A DNA stretch of 33,925 nt from Paraglomus occultum (Eukaryota > Glomeromycota > Glomeromycetes > Paraglomerales > Paraglomeraceae), in NCBI GenBank assembly GCA_910592205.1, contig CAJVPJ010000221.1, positions 1 to 33,925 on the forward strand, read 5' to 3'. Each line of letters begins with the position of its first letter. Positions within the stretch are counted from its first letter, which is position 1. Below are positions 10,325-22,297 of the stretch, piece after piece. The translations under genes were made by a program, and so were the position numbers. The notes below the pieces were generated by a model that did not search any database, was not told the DNA's origin, and saw only the letters and a program-made list of their open reading frames with translations.

Positions 10325-12508
10325 TTATTCAATGTCCACTTTGATTTTCTTTGCGATTCCGTCGACTTTATTATCGTCAAATTCATCATTTTGAAGTGCA
10401 ACATCTGAGCCGTCTATTTTCCTCTTTGCACTATAATATAATAAGCACCTGATGAGAACGTGTCCATCAGCATTGTACTGTGTAATCACAAATATATCTC
10501 TAAACGCACCTTCCAAAAGCAACATTGGTATCTAACTTGAAACTTATACAGAACATGTCTTTATTTGGTGCGACTTTCCTTACAAAATGAATTTTATATC
10601 CTGGTTGAAGAGGATAGCCAAGTACAGTAACCACCCGCTATATCAAACGTAAAAGGTGATAAGTAGAAGTACACCCCACACGTAATATTCGCAAGCCCAA
10701 CGACCAGTACCTGTACTATATCCTTTTCTGGTTCTTCGCTCTTAGAGAAACAGTGACAATGTATCGTTGGTAATTGATCATCCGGATTGGTAATAAGCGC
10801 TTCTTTGTCTTTGTAGAGTCCCTTGAATGCATCTTTGTGAACCACAAAATTAGTTAATGCAATCGCATTGAAGCAATTCCACAAGACATACTCAATACAT
10901 ACCAACAAACTCGATAGCTGTTGCTGGAAGGTTCATCACGAAATGTTTAAAAGTTCTGAATACAGTTTGGCCCTCAGCAGGAGATGATGAGCTGGTTGTA
11001 TTGGACTGTGAATTCAAAGCCGCATCTACATCATGTACGGCCGTTTCAATGAAATTACGACCGTCGAGATTGTATGCTTTGAGCTTGCCTTGCACCTATA
11101 CGAGCAACATAAAGTCAGAATTGACATTACACAAATAGCACGCGCAACTTGATCGTATCTACCTTATTGAGTATAACATTCTCTTGCAAATATTTATATG
11201 AAGCCGGGTTGAGATCGTTTGCATAAACAATGCATCCCTTTTTGGCTGCTGCTATCGCAAATGGGCCCACACCAGCAAACACATCGCCTGTCGAAAGGAT
11301 AACAGTTGGATCAAGTATAAGAAACTTGTAATGTTAACAGTCAGCATGATACTTACAGATGTATTCATCCTTTTTAAACATCTTCACCAATCTATCGTGT
11401 TCTGTATGTAAACGTGAATTCCAGTATACTTTAGAGAAATCAAGTCGATATCTACAATTACCCTCTTTCTATCGAGGACAACAATTGACGTGAATAACAG
11501 ACATGAGGCACATAACATTGCATATTCGTATACGTACAACTTCTGTGATCATATTGTCTTCACCGGCCAGTATCTCCATACGAAAGTTGCGAAACGTGCT
11601 ATCGATTATATCAATTTTATTGACCACGGTCTTGATAGTCGGAATTTTCTATCAAAAATGATAAAGTTAGATGAATATTACTCACATTCTCTGTTTTTTG
11701 AGTAGAGACACTTACATACATCAAGAATCACTTGACCAATTATGTGTTTCCATGGAAGCCATTCGACACGTAAGTTCATATGGGCTGTATCAAACGATAC
11801 GCGTAATGTGAAAAGCGTAATGTTACTTTGCGTACTGCAGATACATATTATATAATGGCGAACAATTCTTTCCAACTTCTCACCTATATGCCCAACTTGT
11901 GTAAATGACGATGGCATTTCATCTCCTTCGGGGAGAATTGCTTTCAATATTTCATCTGAGAGGATTGAAAAAAATTGTATACACAAAGTTAACCTCATGA
12001 TTGAACACATTCCGGCCAAAACACCAGGCGTGACAGTTACCTACACCCCAATAATCATAATTTAGTTCGAGAGTATGCTTGACAATTCCAACAGCTTCCT
12101 TTTTGACAAATTCTTTATTTTCTTGTGACAGATGATCAAGATCTATACGTGAAATGACTACATGAGCGCCCGAGTGAATTATCAAGTAACTGGACGAGGT
12201 TACATTACCTAAACTCTCTACATCTGTCTTTAATAAAATGATTTTTGTTGATTTTGATGTTGGATCTTCTATAACGTTTCTCAACTTTGGTTGGTTAAGC
12301 AGATCGCTAACATATCATCAAGTTAGCCATGATACAAGGCAATGTTTCTATGCGGTATGTAATAACCATGATCAACTAACTTATTTAGCACTTTTAGAAA
12401 TGTTGCTATTGAGTTTACGGGAACGCGTATACCGACGACTTCTAATGATTTATGAAAGAGTTTTCGTTCGAGAGTGGTCAGTCCTCGGCAAATGGGAGGA
12501 GAAATCAT
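10325..12508 (-). CDS. TRM5: tRNA (guanine37-N1)-methyltransferase
   Basis: It methylates N1 of G37 next to the anticodon, which protects reading frame; the fungal protein acts in cytosol/nucleus and mitochondria. Eleven minus-strand exons: 12508-12381, 12306-12041, 11955-11884, 11784-11720, 11648-11538, 11468-11357, 11287-11163, 11095-10903, 10832-10711, 10637-10510 and 10430-10325; 475 aa, all in phase. Visible signatures are [17 protein letters not shown] at the start, [24 protein letters not shown], the SAM-binding motif [15 protein letters not shown] (about 253-267), [10 protein letters not shown] (from 348) and [14 protein letters not shown]. The length fits the family. The C-terminal 35 residues are charged ([16 protein letters not shown]). 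It starts 104 bp from VPS25, so the two may share a promoter. Confidence 0.95.
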
Positions 12509-12612
12509 GTTTTTAAATCATGACACATTGGAAGATCATTTGACTTGCATATCATATAATTTACCCATGACATGTGATATATTGCAGTTACGTCAATTTT
12601 TGTCAACTGACA
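12509..12612. promoter_or_regulatory. Bidirectional promoter region, TRM5/VPS25
   Basis: Only 104 bp separate the start codons of the divergent TRM5 and VPS25 genes, so their promoters must overlap. The sequence is AT-rich. I cannot identify defined factor sites. Confidence 0.6.
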
Positions 12613-13674
12613 ATGTCTGCATTTGCCTTTCCATCAATATACAACTTCCCTCCTTTCTTTACGTGAGTCATTTATATATCGTACAGAGACTATTGATGTT
12701 GTAACACTCGTTTGAATGAGTTCACGTCTCTACAATATCTTACTGAAGACTATTTTCCTTTTTTTTATCATAGGCAACAACCAAACGAGGCAACATGGCA
12801 GACACAAGCGCAGTTGTGGATATCGATAATTCTCGCATATTGTAGATTTCATAAAATACATAGACTAGACCTATCGGACGCACTTACAACGGAGCTATTC
12901 TATAATAAATCAATCAATCGTAAGTTTAAAAGCCGAGAGGGTTGTAACACACTTGGCAGAGAGGGGTGTTGATGTTGACGTAACATTTTGTGTCAGCTTT
13001 TATTGACTTTTTGCGTGAGTTGTGTAGGGAGGCTGAAGCTAGAATCATTACAAAGCATTATAAAGATGATGGTTAAACAAGGTTTTTGATTGAGCGACTG
13101 ATCGGGTTGTTACTAATTCGTTAATATATAAACTGACTTTTTATAATTGCGCTCTTGTTAGGATTGGCAGAATGGGATCCACCAAACAAGAAGACGTCAG
13201 CATTTATTTATTGGAAAAAACCTGAAGAATGGGCGACTAGTATATCCAATTGGGTGTGTAGCACGTTATATGCTAGCATAAGATCATTACTATTTTACCC
13301 ACAGTGTAGAGCTTACCTGTCGTTTCTACGATTGCAGGTGTCTGAAAATGGATTGAATAATTCAATTATGACATTGTATGAAATAGCACACGGAGAAGCA
13401 TCAGAAGGAACTGGTAATTAGACTATTAATAGTTGGGCGTTTAACGATTTGTGTATATGCGTGAAGGCTGTCATCAATGTGCGAATGATGAGTAATGACA
13501 TTTCTTTTACTGATTGGTTATTTCCCCATTTCATCTACTTGAACAGATTTTTACGAGATTGATCAAACCGTGTTACTTAAAGCGTTGGATGTGTTGGTGA
13601 AGAAAGGAGAAGCCCAGACATTGCATGCAACAAATGCAGAAGAGATGGGAGTAAAATTTTTCGGATCTGGGTGA
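12613..13674 (+). CDS. VPS25: ESCRT-II complex subunit Vps25
   Basis: Vps25 is the subunit present twice in ESCRT-II that recruits ESCRT-III (Vps20) at endosomes for multivesicular-body sorting. Six exons: 12613-12662, 12774-12919, 13028-13081, 13162-13253, 13338-13413 and 13547-13674; 181 aa, all in phase. The start MSAFAFPSIYNFPPFFT carries the PPXY-like N-terminal motif that contacts Vps22/Vps36. Then come a first winged helix (QAQLWISIILAYCRFHK), the linker AFIYWKKPEEWA, and a second winged helix ending GVKFFGSG. Length matches the 175-200 aa usual for the family. The first exon is only 50 nt, so the N-terminus is easy to miss. Confidence 0.95.
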
Positions 13675-14706
13675 AATAAAATGCAGCGTGATATTGCAGA
13701 TGAGAATTGTAATATGTGCAAACTATGCTCGCAAGTTGGATTGCTGTTATTACTATTATTTATTTTAGTGCGGGGTTGTTTTTTAATTTAAAACGCAAGA
13801 GAACTGTATTGCAATTTGATAGATTTTTAAACGACTGATGAGGCGTCGCGGCTGTTGATTATAAAAAAAGGAAGGATTGAGCAATCAATTCTCAATTACT
13901 AGTATCCGTTTCACCGAGACGAAAATCAAATACCAGTAAAATACTATCCACTGAACAACATATTGTGAGAGAAGTAGGATGTATCAGTGTCAGTTTTCCA
14001 AATTATTTTATTAGTGTAGAATGCGCGCGCGCATGTAGCCGTTACTAGGTTTGTAGAAAGTACAGCAACATTCTCTCGGCGCGGCCAAAGTGAATACATT
14101 TGACTGGTTTACGTGTATCAGACAAACTGTCGAAAAGAAGTCACTACTTGATGACGTACGAGATTAGGGTTAGGGTTAGCTTCTCCCATATTTACTGATT
14201 TGGGTATTTTGTTTTGAGTAATGTTGCAAAAGTACATATTAGTACAACGGATATTTCGCGTCTTTATCACGTGATAATCTTTCTCACAAATGCGAGACAA
14301 AGGAATTCGAAATAGTGGGATAAGCCTTTCTTTGTACGGTTAACTTGATCTTTCAAAAAAGGGTTGGGCCCACATTAGAAGCATAATATGAGCAAATGGC
14401 ATGACACAAATCAATAGTTCTGGGAATAGTATGTGGCGAGAATGATAAATAAAACAACCCAACTATCGCTTCCAAGACTTGTTTATTTCTAAAACAGGGA
14501 TCAGTAGGCCTGAATTTCCCAAAAGTGACTGGTAGTCAACCATTCCAATTATATTATTGATTTCCCGACGGGCTTATTATTATATGCATTCGACAATTTA
14601 AAGTTTATTCTGTGTTACTTAAAATTTTCATTTCGATCACGTTACCAATAGTTTTTGGGACCGCGAATTCCTTTATTATTATTTATTACAAATTTCATTA
14701 TAGCTT
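13675..14706. other. Intergenic region before glucosidase I
   Basis: About 1 kb with no supported gene. It contains a short alternating GCGCGCGCGC run near 14023 and a telomere-like repeat at 14164-14179. The part next to 14706 is presumably the promoter/5' UTR of the glucosidase gene. Confidence 0.5.
14164..14179 (+). repeat. Short interstitial telomere-like repeat
   Basis: TTAGGGTTAGGGTTAG, two and two-thirds units of the TTAGGG telomere repeat, in intergenic DNA. It may be chance, a telobox-like promoter element or a repair scar. Confidence 0.6.
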
Positions 14707-17700
14707 ATGTCGTCGAGTGTCATATATCAACAACAATGGATACCTGTATTCATGCTTTTATATTATTTATTATCGATAGCACAATCGTTGGACTCATCCT
14801 CTGCAGTTCTACAAGAGAGCGCGGGAGATGCAACAAATCAGTCACTCTTCTGGGGAACTTATCGTCCTAATCTCTACTTTGGTACAAGAACGCGCGTACC
14901 AGAATCACTCATGTCTGGGCTAATGTGGTTTGGCGTGGATGACTTTGTTGGATGGAAAGGTATTACCTGTATAATTGACGCAATGACGGGGGGATGAACA
15001 TTTTTTGTTACAATTGGAGATAAATTGGGTACGGTGTAATGGTTGCGTTTTCTACTTGACATGTTACAATAGAGATACGCTATGCATGCGATCAAAACGA
15101 TGGGTTGAAAGAATATGGATATAAAAAACACGATGGCAGGTCTCTTGCTATTCAGACCCTGACTGACGAAAAGAACAACGTGACCTTGAAAACTGAATTC
15201 ATAAAGGTCCGTGGCGGTGTGCATGGTAAATTAACGTCAAGTCACAATTCGAAGTAAACAACCAGTCATTATACGTGTTGCTAATAATCATCTGATGCAT
15301 GCAGGCGGTAGTTGGGGTGTAAGAATATCTGGAACGCCTACACATGACGGGCCTTCTAGAATATCCGTAATTTATCATTTCGGACTAGAAGGAGATGGAA
15401 CTATTGATCTGGTCAATGAATTGGACGAACAAGTATGAATTGTAAAAATATATAATGATGCGTAATGTTATTTGATGTTATGAGAACGCAAACGCAAAGA
15501 CTAAACATATATTCAACAGGGAATAAGTAATCCAGTCAGACTTCACGGAGATTCTCCTGATCTTGGCAAGTTTACTATCAGCATTGAAGATGGTACGTAG
15601 GCAACTAATTAATTGACAAGCAAGTTAACAATTACGACCGGAATCGATTATCAACATGTTTTACAATTATTAACCGAAAGTGATAAGGTCCCAATAGTAA
15701 TATACCTGGTAACATACCCGTAAATTTTGCTCCCGATTTATCCAAAACTCAATACTGGGGAAGCCTGATTCCAGAAGGTGATATATGGCGTGCCAAAGGT
15801 AAGAAAGTTGTAACCAAAATTTTCTACGCTTTGAATCCCGGATTCATCAAATCATGTCTTGTACCATTTAGATTATATTGTTGGAAATATTGTGAATACA
15901 ATTAAGGAAAAGGAGGGGGTAATAGAAAACTTTGAGCACATTCCACCGTCTGCAATTTTGACGTTGCAGAATAGGGTTCGTCTAGGTTCGAATTTTTACG
16001 CATTTCAAAAGGTTTTTGAAGGCCCATTCCAGGTGAGTATTAATTGTAGTATATTAGAACACGTCATTTTATTCATTTAGTAACTATAATTATACTGTCT
16101 GTTTATAGTTTGACGTTTATTTCAATTCTGAATCGGCTGAATCTGAGCTTAATGGTAATCCGCTTACTCTTATTTAATGTTACGTTATATTGATTTCCTA
16201 ACATGTGTGTTTCTTGACCAGCCGGCACCTTTTCTGAAGCTCTTCAGTTGTTTGAATCCTCATTCGATGACCGTTTTGAACAGACATTCCAATTGCAATC
16301 AAAAGGCTTTGATGCTGATCAAGTATCATTCGCAAAAGCAATTATGAGTAACTTGTTAGGGGGAATTGGATACTTTTACGGATCCAGTATAGTAGATAGA
16401 GCGTATCAAGAAGAATTTGAAAATGACGTTGGATTTTGGATAGAGAAACGAACAGCAGACCCGCAGTTGACTTCTCCAAACGTGTTATTTACCGCCACGC
16501 CATCACGGCCATTTTTTCCAAGAGGATTTTATTGGTATGAATGAAACACGATGTCAGATGTTTGTGTGCTGTCTACGCGTGTATTAATGAATCTTGAACG
16601 TTTTGACTGACAGGGATGAAGGCTTTCACAATATGCTCATCGGAAAATGGGATAATGATTTGAGGTATAATTTTTTTTTATATCTTACATTTTAAACGAG
16701 TTGATATATGAGAATTATATTTTGATTTATTAAAACTTCTAGTCTTGACATTATCAAGCATTGGGTTGCTCTAATTGACAATAATGGATGGGTCGCACGT
16801 GAACAAATACTGGGAGAAGAAGCACGAAGTAAAGTAAGCACATTCGGGAACCGGAGAGTATGGTTTACGATGCGTATCAGGGTTGACATGATTGTATTTC
16901 ATTAGGTGCCGCCTGAATTTCAGACACAATATCCTCATTATGCAAATCCGCCCACCTTGTTGATGCCAATTAGAGCGTTTATAGAACGAATGGTTAACGC
17001 AAAGGGAGACAAGCATATAGACATAGGCGGTAGTGTACAAAACCATACACGTTATCCTCTTACTAACTACATTCATATTACTGACAATTATCTACTCTCT
17101 CACAAAATTATGCAGACGCGATTAATCAGGAAATCTTGCCTAGTGACATCATATCAACAAATGACCAAACAGTTATTAGAGACAGACATTTATATGATCG
17201 TGAGCTGGGGAAATTATTCTTACGCCAAGTATATCGTAAATTACGTGCTAATTATCGTTGGTTCAGAAGAACTCAATGGGGAGAAATTAAAGACTGGGGA
17301 AGAAAAGCCCCCAGTCATGAAGCCTATCGATGGAGAGGCCGCACGCCTGGGCATACTTTGACATCTGGTACATCCAATAACTAATAATTACAAACACTGC
17401 TAATTTGTAAAAATACTTACCGAGTGGTTGCCCATACATTTTAGGTCTTGACGATTATCCCCGACCATCGCCTCCGCATCCAGCTGAACTTCACGTTGAC
17501 TTGATATGCTGGGTTGGGTTCATGGCAAGATCACTGAGGGATATAGCTGAGCAATTGAATGAAGAGGACGATTTCGATGACTTTGATGAAGAATATCATA
17601 ATATAGTAGAAAACATTCATGGTATGAATTGTCGAGAAGCATTGAAATGAATGAACGAAATATTAACTACGTCTTCTATTAGCTTTGCATTGGAGTGAAA

Positions 17701-18571
17701 AGTATCAAGCTTTTTGTGACCTCTCTGTTGATGAGAAAGGTACGTTAGCATATACTGCTTTTTCTAGTTCTTTGTTAAATTTAGCCCACACTGTTCAATG
17801 CTAAAATATATACGAAAGGATTACTAAGTATTCAACTGCTTGTCAGACGAGTCAATCCATGTCTGTCACAAGGGATATTTATCATTATTCCCAATGCTCT
17901 TGGAAATTCTTCCAAGCGATTCACCTAAACTCGGAGCTATTCTTGATCTGATACATGACCCGAACGAGCTGTGGTCTACATACGGTGTTAGATCACTCTC
18001 CAAGTCTGACAAATTCTTCAACACGGGAGAAAAGTATTGGCGCGGACCTATTTGGATTAACGTAAATTATTTGGTGTTATCAGCTCTTCGTCGGGTAAGC
18101 TTGACAACCTGGTGATACTTTAAAAATCCCCGAGACTACGTGTTAACCCATCCCTGCTTATTTTATAATACGTAGAAATATGCAGCCGATCCAGGACCAT
18201 ATCAAGAAAAGGCCAAGATTATTTACAAGGAATTACGGGATATCATCATCAACAATGTCTATAAGGTATGCATTCTTAGGATACAAGAGGGTATTCAGCA
18301 ACTCGATCAATAGAGGCGAAGTGATCAATTCCCCAACCCCCCGTCTAGTGTTAGCCGTCTCGTTGCTGATATATTGTAATTATTAGGAATATAAGCGCAC
18401 TGGATACGTATGGGAACAATATTCATCCAACACCGGGAGAGGGAAAAGAAGGTAAAGAATTAACACGCGATCTGATTAATAACGCGTGAAATAAACTAAT
18501 TTATTTCTCATAGTCATCCATTCACCGGTTGGACTTCTCTCGTAACGCTGATTATGGCCGAGTCTTATTAA
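14707..18571 (+). CDS. CWH41: ER mannosyl-oligosaccharide glucosidase (glucosidase I, GH63)
   Basis: It removes the outermost alpha-1,2 glucose from the N-glycan Glc3Man9GlcNAc2 in the ER lumen. Eighteen exons: 14707-14959, 15073-15225, 15305-15432, 15520-15592, 15688-15798, 15872-16032, 16109-16154, 16222-16534, 16614-16664, 16743-16833, 16906-17029, 17116-17367, 17445-17621, 17683-17739, 17847-18094, 18176-18265, 18387-18451 and 18514-18571; 816 aa, every phase consistent. Residues about 13-30 ([16 protein letters not shown]) form a type II signal anchor. GH63 landmarks are [37 protein letters not shown] (W413/D414), [14 protein letters not shown] (449-462), [28 protein letters not shown] and the terminal [18 protein letters not shown]. 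Length is close to yeast Cwh41p. The in-frame TAG at 14701-14703 supports the ATG at 14707. Confidence 0.96.
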
Positions 18572-19200
18572 AACAATGAAGCATGCATACAGATAATGGC
18601 AGGGGAGCCAATAGTCAGAGCATAAGATAATGAGATACATGAAAAATAATAAACGTTTTAAAGATTTCAATAGATTAATTTTGCTGCAAAGTGCTGATTA
18701 ACGAATTTTGCAATAACCAAGGGCTTCGTCCGATGGGCCTGTTAAGCAAAAGTACGGAAGATAAAGAACGTTCCATTGTAATATTGATGGCTTGTCAAAG
18801 TAAACTCTTAGAATATTATAATAGACATTCACACAGCGTGCTCATGACATTGCCAATACATTATCGTCGATAACATATGCTCAAGCCCGAATTATCAATT
18901 GAGTGAGCGGTTTAACATTATGCTGACAGTCCAGCGTTTCCAAAAGAACTTGTATGTCAAAAATATGTTGGATAGATGGTAAATTAACTTGAGAACGATA
19001 TGCACGTATCAACCAAAGCTGATTGTTTGTACAGTAAACAAAAGTATACCTGCTGTATAAATAATAGCATTTAATATGCAAATCTATCCAAAAGCAGAGA
19101 ACACTGTATTTATGCAATGTGTAACAATAAAAATAAATTGTGAGATCACATGATATATAATACAAACTTTTGCCTGTCAAAAAATCATGATCTATCAATT
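18572..19200. other. Intergenic region between glucosidase I and DML1
   Basis: About 630 bp of AT-rich DNA with no recognisable gene. Short frames on both strands lack family motifs. It should hold the glucosidase 3' UTR and the DML1 promoter. Confidence 0.55.
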
Positions 19201-21974
19201 ATGCATGAGATAATCACTCTTCAGTTTGGCCATTTTACAAATTTCGTAGGAACACATTTTTGGAACACGCAGGTATAATTCAGACTCAGTCTTAAGCAAC
19301 TCTCAGTCAATTACTAATGAAATCATCGATAATTATCTATTCGTTGATACAAGGAAGCTTGCTTTTCTTATTCAGAAAACTCAACCGAACCAAATCCAGA
19401 GATCATTCATGATGTCTTGTTCCGTACAGGTGTTACTCAAAAGGTACAGGTTCGCGACGTATATCTGAATCTCGTTATCTTTTATTGACAACAGTTGTAT
19501 AGGGAGTAGAAACATACACCCCTCGGTTGCTGCTTTACGATTTAAAAGGTTGCAATATATTCACACAATTTTCCCGTCACGAGATGCTGACTTATACGTA
19601 AAGTATTATTACCAACTTTTGTTTATAAAATTCAGGGGGTTTGGGATCATTGAATAAGTTTAGATTATACGAGGGGGAAATACCAGACACACAGTCATCG
19701 GATCAATACGTCACATGGTAGGCGAAGGGACATCGCATCGCATAATTAGCACCTTTTTTTTTCCGCAAAGACATTGATAATTAATTATCCCGAGTTTCTC
19801 TAGGGATGGGAGGACGGAAACGTATGCACAAGAACCGTATGAGCAGAATGCTTACTTGAAATCACTAGAAGAAGAGGTATTCACATGTGCCATATATTTT
19901 TCACTACGTCAGCTACATTTTCTCTAATCGTAATTTCAACCAGGTAGAACCGACAAGCAACCACACACAGATGGATTTGGACATACAGGAAGAAGAAGAT
20001 GTCGATTATCACTTGGATGACATAGTAACAACCTGGTCCGACTATAATAAAATGTATTACCACCCAAAGAGTATCAATCAGATAAACCAGTATCAATTGG
20101 ACGGATATATACCATTCGATGTATTCACTTACGGACGGAATGCGTTTGATGCACACGAAAAGGTGAGTTTAAAAAAGAGGGTATAACGTAAATTCGGAGA
20201 CACGCATACTGATCTGGTTTGTCTTGTTTAGGAAACAGAATCATTTGACCAGAATTTTAGATTTTTTGCTGAAGAATGTGATAGCATTCAGGTAGATAGG
20301 TGTATGGTGACAACAATGACAATATCGCCATGGGCTAATACTAACAAATGCTTAAACTCACGATAGGGCTTTCATGTCATGACAGATATAATCGATGGGT
20401 TTGGCGGATTCGCAAGCGGTTTTATCGAAACATTGCGAGACGAGTATCCCAAAAAGGCAATTTTAGTCTACGGAAATACCAACAGTCTTGATTTGGCGGC
20501 CGTCAATCAAGTATGTCTACCACTACGAACTGATTAATAAAAGACTGACAACTCGTTTGACCGCCCGCTTTATTTACACGTTATAATCAGGAAAGAAAAT
20601 ATAAGAAACAGATGCTAAACGCCATCTTCAGTACGGTCTCCTTGTGTCAGATGTCGTCTTTGTATGTACCTTTAAGTACACCGCTCTTAACAAATCAGTC
20701 ATGCATGAAATACTTGAAACCTAACGTAAGTAAAAAAAAAAAAAAGACAGACTAAAAAATAATATATTTTAAATCGCCTGCCGTCAACTAAGTCATTCCC
20801 AAAATCAGTTACAGCTTCCATATCACACCAGCGCGCTATTATCATCAGCCATCGAAACTGCATGCCTTCCATTCCGGTAAGTTTAACTTCTCATCTTACC
20901 CCAAAGCCGGCATTCTCACTCATCGCTCATCGCGTATCCACTCGCTCATTTTCAGGACGCGTTCCAACTCGACAACTATGCCGAATTTGCTGGATCAACT
21001 GAATTGGCGCGGAGATACAAAAATCGCCTCGCTAGGAGTCGCGTTTCCTCTACCATTGTCCATATATGGCGACGACGTTGACCTGAGCATATCGACAAGT
21101 AATGGAAAAGATGCTTGTCGCATCAAGTATTTTAGTGCTACGGAAGATGATAACCATGTATGTATGTGGTATTGGGAATTGGAGTCGAATGAGGCGAGTA
21201 GGGCTTGTTTCTCATTGGTTTTTTGATTTTACAAGAAGTTGGAGCCCATGTTTTCACAATCGGTGGTCGTAAGAGGATTTCCTGAAGTATTTGTGCCTGT
21301 ATCCAAGACGGTGTAAGTATAGCATAATCCATTGCGACCGTGGCAACCGTGGCAACCACGGCAACTCATTGCAGCAATTGTAACTTTTTGACCCGGTTTA
21401 CCAATTTTGCGATATAGATGCAAGAAACCAGGCGACGTCAAGACAAAACTCTTTGACAAGTTTAATTCATTACGCTGTGCGAATACAACAAAGTAAGCGA
21501 CAAATTTTAAGCTATACCTCTTTAAAATATATACCATTCATTCATTACTCGATATTTTTAGCTTTGACGTCAAACTCGCCTACCCAATCCCATCATCGTT
21601 TCCACAAATGTTCAAGTCTCTTACTGTTGACGGGTTTATAAACGTGTCGGGGTAATGCAATTTTTTTGCTCGTATGTCGTTGTATATATGGTTTTTTGTT
21701 TTGTTTTTTTTTTTCCTTTTACTCATCGCCTCTTTTTCTTTTTCTTGAAAGGGAGCCAGCCCAAAGAAAGGTAAAATCGGTTCCCATGCTGTCTCATCTT
21801 ACAATCTCGTACCAGCCTCGGCACCTGTTGGAGCGATACGTGAATGTCTTGGAAGGATTGAATTTCAAACTATTTCCCGAATACGCGGAAGGCACGTGTG
21901 GGCTGACAATGGAAGACTTTTTGCAAGTCAAAGAATCGATATTAGAGTTACGAGACGTTTATTCCGAGGACTAA
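19201..21974 (+). CDS. DML1: DML1/misato homologue (mitochondrial morphology and inheritance)
   Basis: Misato/Dml1 is a tubulin/FtsZ-related protein needed for mitochondrial distribution and inheritance. Fifteen exons: 19201-19272, 19354-19443, 19503-19548, 19636-19717, 19804-19876, 19944-20162, 20232-20291, 20367-20510, 20591-20725, 20809-20876, 20956-21157, 21236-21312, 21418-21492, 21562-21651 and 21752-21974; 551 aa, in phase. The start MHEIITLQFGHFTNFVGTHF is the misato N-terminal signature, followed by WNTQEACFSYSEN and ETYTPRLLLYDLKGGLGSL. GFHVMTDIIDGFGGFASG and HTSALLSSAIETACLPFR match the middle domain. LTISYQPRHLLERYV is near the C-terminus. Exon 12 could begin at 21236 or 21239, which changes one Lys. 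An acidic low-complexity stretch (DLDIQEEEDVDYHLDD) lies near residue 135. Confidence 0.93.
21338..21366. repeat. Small direct/inverted repeat within a DML1 intron
   Basis: CCGTGGCAA occurs twice in tandem and is followed by CCACGG, so a 6-bp stem with a CAA loop is possible. It lies in the intron 21313-21417. No function is inferred. Confidence 0.5.
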
Positions 21975-22297
21975 ATCAGGTATCGTCACATGCGTTAATG
22001 ATAATCAGGGTCCATGCGTATTTATTTATTCAAGTTTATTATTAGAGATAACTGTAAGTTTTCTATACGTGGGAAACTTTTTTTTTTCCCCAGGATACAA
22101 AATTTATTAAGTTTGTTTTTTTGTTTGTTTGTTTGTTTGTTTGTTTGTTTAATTTGTTTGTTTAATTTGTTTGTATTTGTGGTTTTTTTTTATCTTGATT
22201 AAAAATGCTCAAATCTAAAGTTTAAAAAAAGTAAATATCGGATTTATATAATAAATCTATCGTCCAAAACGTCAAGTTATTTTTAAATTACTATAAT
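21975..22297. other. Convergent 3' spacer DML1/TPR gene with (TTTG)n
   Basis: About 320 bp between two convergent stop codons. It contains a T-rich tract and the TTTG microsatellite at 22111-22180. No gene. Confidence 0.6.
22111..22180 (+). repeat. (GTTT/TTTG)n microsatellite
   Basis: A near-perfect TTTG tetranucleotide run of about 10 units, followed by AATTTGTTTG variants. Likely polymorphic. Confidence 0.9.

Noticed and set aside
10892..11095. Independent small gene
   Set aside because: It is exon 8 of TRM5 ([10 protein letters not shown] motif) read on past its donor.
14020..14032. GCGCGCGCGC run as Z-DNA or CpG island
   Set aside because: Too short to support any claim.
14655..14870. 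Alternative start for glucosidase I at 14655
   Set aside because: That frame does not lead into the conserved [10 protein letters not shown] segment. The ATG at 14707 does, and a TAG lies just upstream of it in frame.
18691..19198. Small frames between glucosidase I and DML1
   Set aside because: No family motif, no splice partners, AT-rich composition as expected of spacer DNA.
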